Assembly (NCBI RefSeq): GCF_900090275.1
Contig: NZ_LT607755.1
Location: 4,526,001 to 4,590,000, forward strand
Direction of reading: 5' to 3'
DNA: 64,000 nucleotides
Origin: Micromonospora zamorensis
GTDB lineage: Bacteria; Actinomycetota; Actinomycetes; Mycobacteriales; Micromonosporaceae
Under the pieces are notes generated by a model, which made no database searches, was not told the origin of the DNA, and saw nothing but the letters and a program-made list of their open reading frames with translations. This document shows, in pieces, positions 63,378-64,000 of this stretch (the stretch's first letter is position 1; each line of letters opens with the position of its first letter). The translations under genes were made by a program, and so were the position numbers.

Positions 63378-64000
63378 GGTTGGACCCGGGCGGTGGGTGG
63401 TGCGCGGGAGGACGATCACGGTCAGGGTCAGGAGCAGGGCGGTCATCGCCAGGGCGCCGGGTGCCTTGGTGAAGCGGGCCAGGTTCGTGCCGTCGGGCAG
63501 GGCCAGGAAGGCCGCCACCGCCACTGGCAGCACAAACCACGTCGTTCGGGCGGCGGTGAGTGCGAGCAGCGCCAACGGCCAGGTCGCGTACCAGGGGTGG
63601 AAGACCGGGGACAGGACGACGGTGGCGACCAGCGCCAACGCGGCGCCGTGCAGCACCACCCGAGGGCGCGCAACCTCGACCCGCGCCACATCGACCCGTG
63701 CGCCCTCGACCCGCGCCCCATCCACCCGCGCGCCCTCGACCCGCGCCCCATCGACCCGCGCCCCATCCATCCGCGCGCCCTCGACCCGTGCCACCCGCCG
63801 GGCATCGCTGAAGCCGCGCAGTGCCCGCCAGGCCCGCCACCAGAGCACCACCAGCACCCCGGCCAGCAGCAGCAGGGCGACTGCCCGGACCACCGGCACC
63901 GCCTGCGGGTCCCGGCCGACCAGCGCACCGGCGTAGTCCACCACGAACCCGACGGCGGTGGGTGGTGACGTCCACTGTTCCGAGTCGCCGCTGTGGGTCA
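63366..64000 (-). CDS. Alpha-mannosyltransferase-like GT-C protein, 5' part outside the window
   Basis: The frame is open to the window end, so only the last 211 residues are seen. WTSPPTAVGFVVDYA followed by a helix, and SPVFHPWYATWPL further on, resemble actinobacterial polyprenol-phosphomannose-dependent alpha-(1-6)-mannosyltransferases (MptA/MptB type), which build lipomannan cores on the outer membrane face. A loop between two helices holds about eight five-residue repeats (GARVD/GARVE, 63670-63800), coded by near-identical 15-bp units. There are about four helices in the visible part. The stop codon lies in a palindromic repeat. Confidence 0.75.
   Translation of the reverse strand, partial: THSGDSEQWTSPPTAVGFVVDYAGALVGRDPQAVPVVRAVALLLLAGVLVVLWWRAWRALRGFSDARRVARVEGARMDGARVDGARVEGARVDGARVEGARVDVARVEVARPRVVLHGAALALVATVVLSPVFHPWYATWPLALLALTAARTTWFVLPVAVAAFLALPDGTNLARFTKAPGALAMTALLLTLTVIVLPRTTHRPGPTRRS

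Overview
The window is GC-rich actinobacterial chromosome, best explained as a Micromonosporaceae genome (Micromonospora or a close relative). The clues are the very high GC at third codon positions, many GTG starts, an aa3-type oxidase with actinobacterial subunit IV, a GlnR-type box at glnA, and short GTGAGCG... leader repeats of the kind I remember from Micromonospora genomes. From memory, the gene order follows the Mycobacterium tuberculosis block Rv2192c-Rv2220 (trpD, ctaE-qcrCAB, ctaF-ctaC, adoK, erpA, glycerate kinase, cobT-cobS, gcvT, aminopeptidase, sucB, SDR39U1, lipB, lipA, DUF4191, RDD, glnA). This is therefore conserved core chromosome, not a mobile island. No rRNA, tRNA, CRISPR, IS element, phage or integrase gene was seen.

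Layout. 1-1.8 kb: end of a sugar nucleotidyltransferase, a stand-alone Lrp/AsnC effector domain and a secreted DUF4142 protein. 2-11.1 kb: respiration (ctaE-qcrC-qcrA-qcrB on the minus strand, a divergent CtaG-like assembly gene, ctaC-ctaF on the minus strand) with a receiver-domain protein and trpD between. 11.4-17.1 kb: cysteine desulfurase plus TusA-like carrier, adenosine-kinase-like PfkB protein, ErpA-like Fe-S carrier, glycerate kinase, quinolinate synthase. 17.3-25.5 kb: murA, DUF3043, an XRE-cupin regulator and a giant disordered/TPR/WG-repeat protein. 25.5-33.7 kb: aldo/keto reductase, M50-type membrane protease, Ser/Thr kinase, a CobU-CobT fusion with overlapping cobS, and a DUF2314 protein. 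33.7-40.5 kb: gcvT, pepA, lpdA, sucB. 40.5-46.2 kb: SDR, LtrA, hemerythrin, MerR regulator with its divergent aldo/keto reductase, SDR39U1. 46.3-50.9 kb: secreted esterase, GT-C-like membrane protein, beta-propeller-like protein. 51-54.4 kb: lipB, archaeal-type aspS behind a T-box, lipA. 54.4-64 kb: second GT-C-like protein, LuxR/LAL regulator, DUF4191, RDD, glnA and the end of an alpha-mannosyltransferase.

How it fits together. The respiratory genes encode the cytochrome bc1-aa3 supercomplex except subunit I (ctaD), which is not in the window. LipB and LipA make the lipoyl group carried by SucB, with LpdA recycling it. CobUT and CobS assemble the lower ligand of cobalamin. Desulfurase, TusA, ErpA and the Fe-S enzymes NadA, LipA and QcrA form a sulfur/iron-sulfur theme.

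Most notable signals. (1) A complete T-box riboswitch in front of an archaeal-type, probably non-discriminating aspartyl-tRNA synthetase: GAC specifier, and a UGGCACC bulge matching the G73 discriminator of tRNA-Asp. (2) Several families of perfect or near-perfect intergenic palindromes, mostly at convergent gene ends, two of them with a second copy here. (3) A 59/60-bp tandem repeat that supplies the start codon of the cysteine desulfurase. (4) A 1657-residue disordered WG-repeat protein preceded by a coupled 46-codon ORF. (5) At least ten genes whose TANNNT -10 element lies 6-7 nt before the start codon, pointing to leaderless transcripts.
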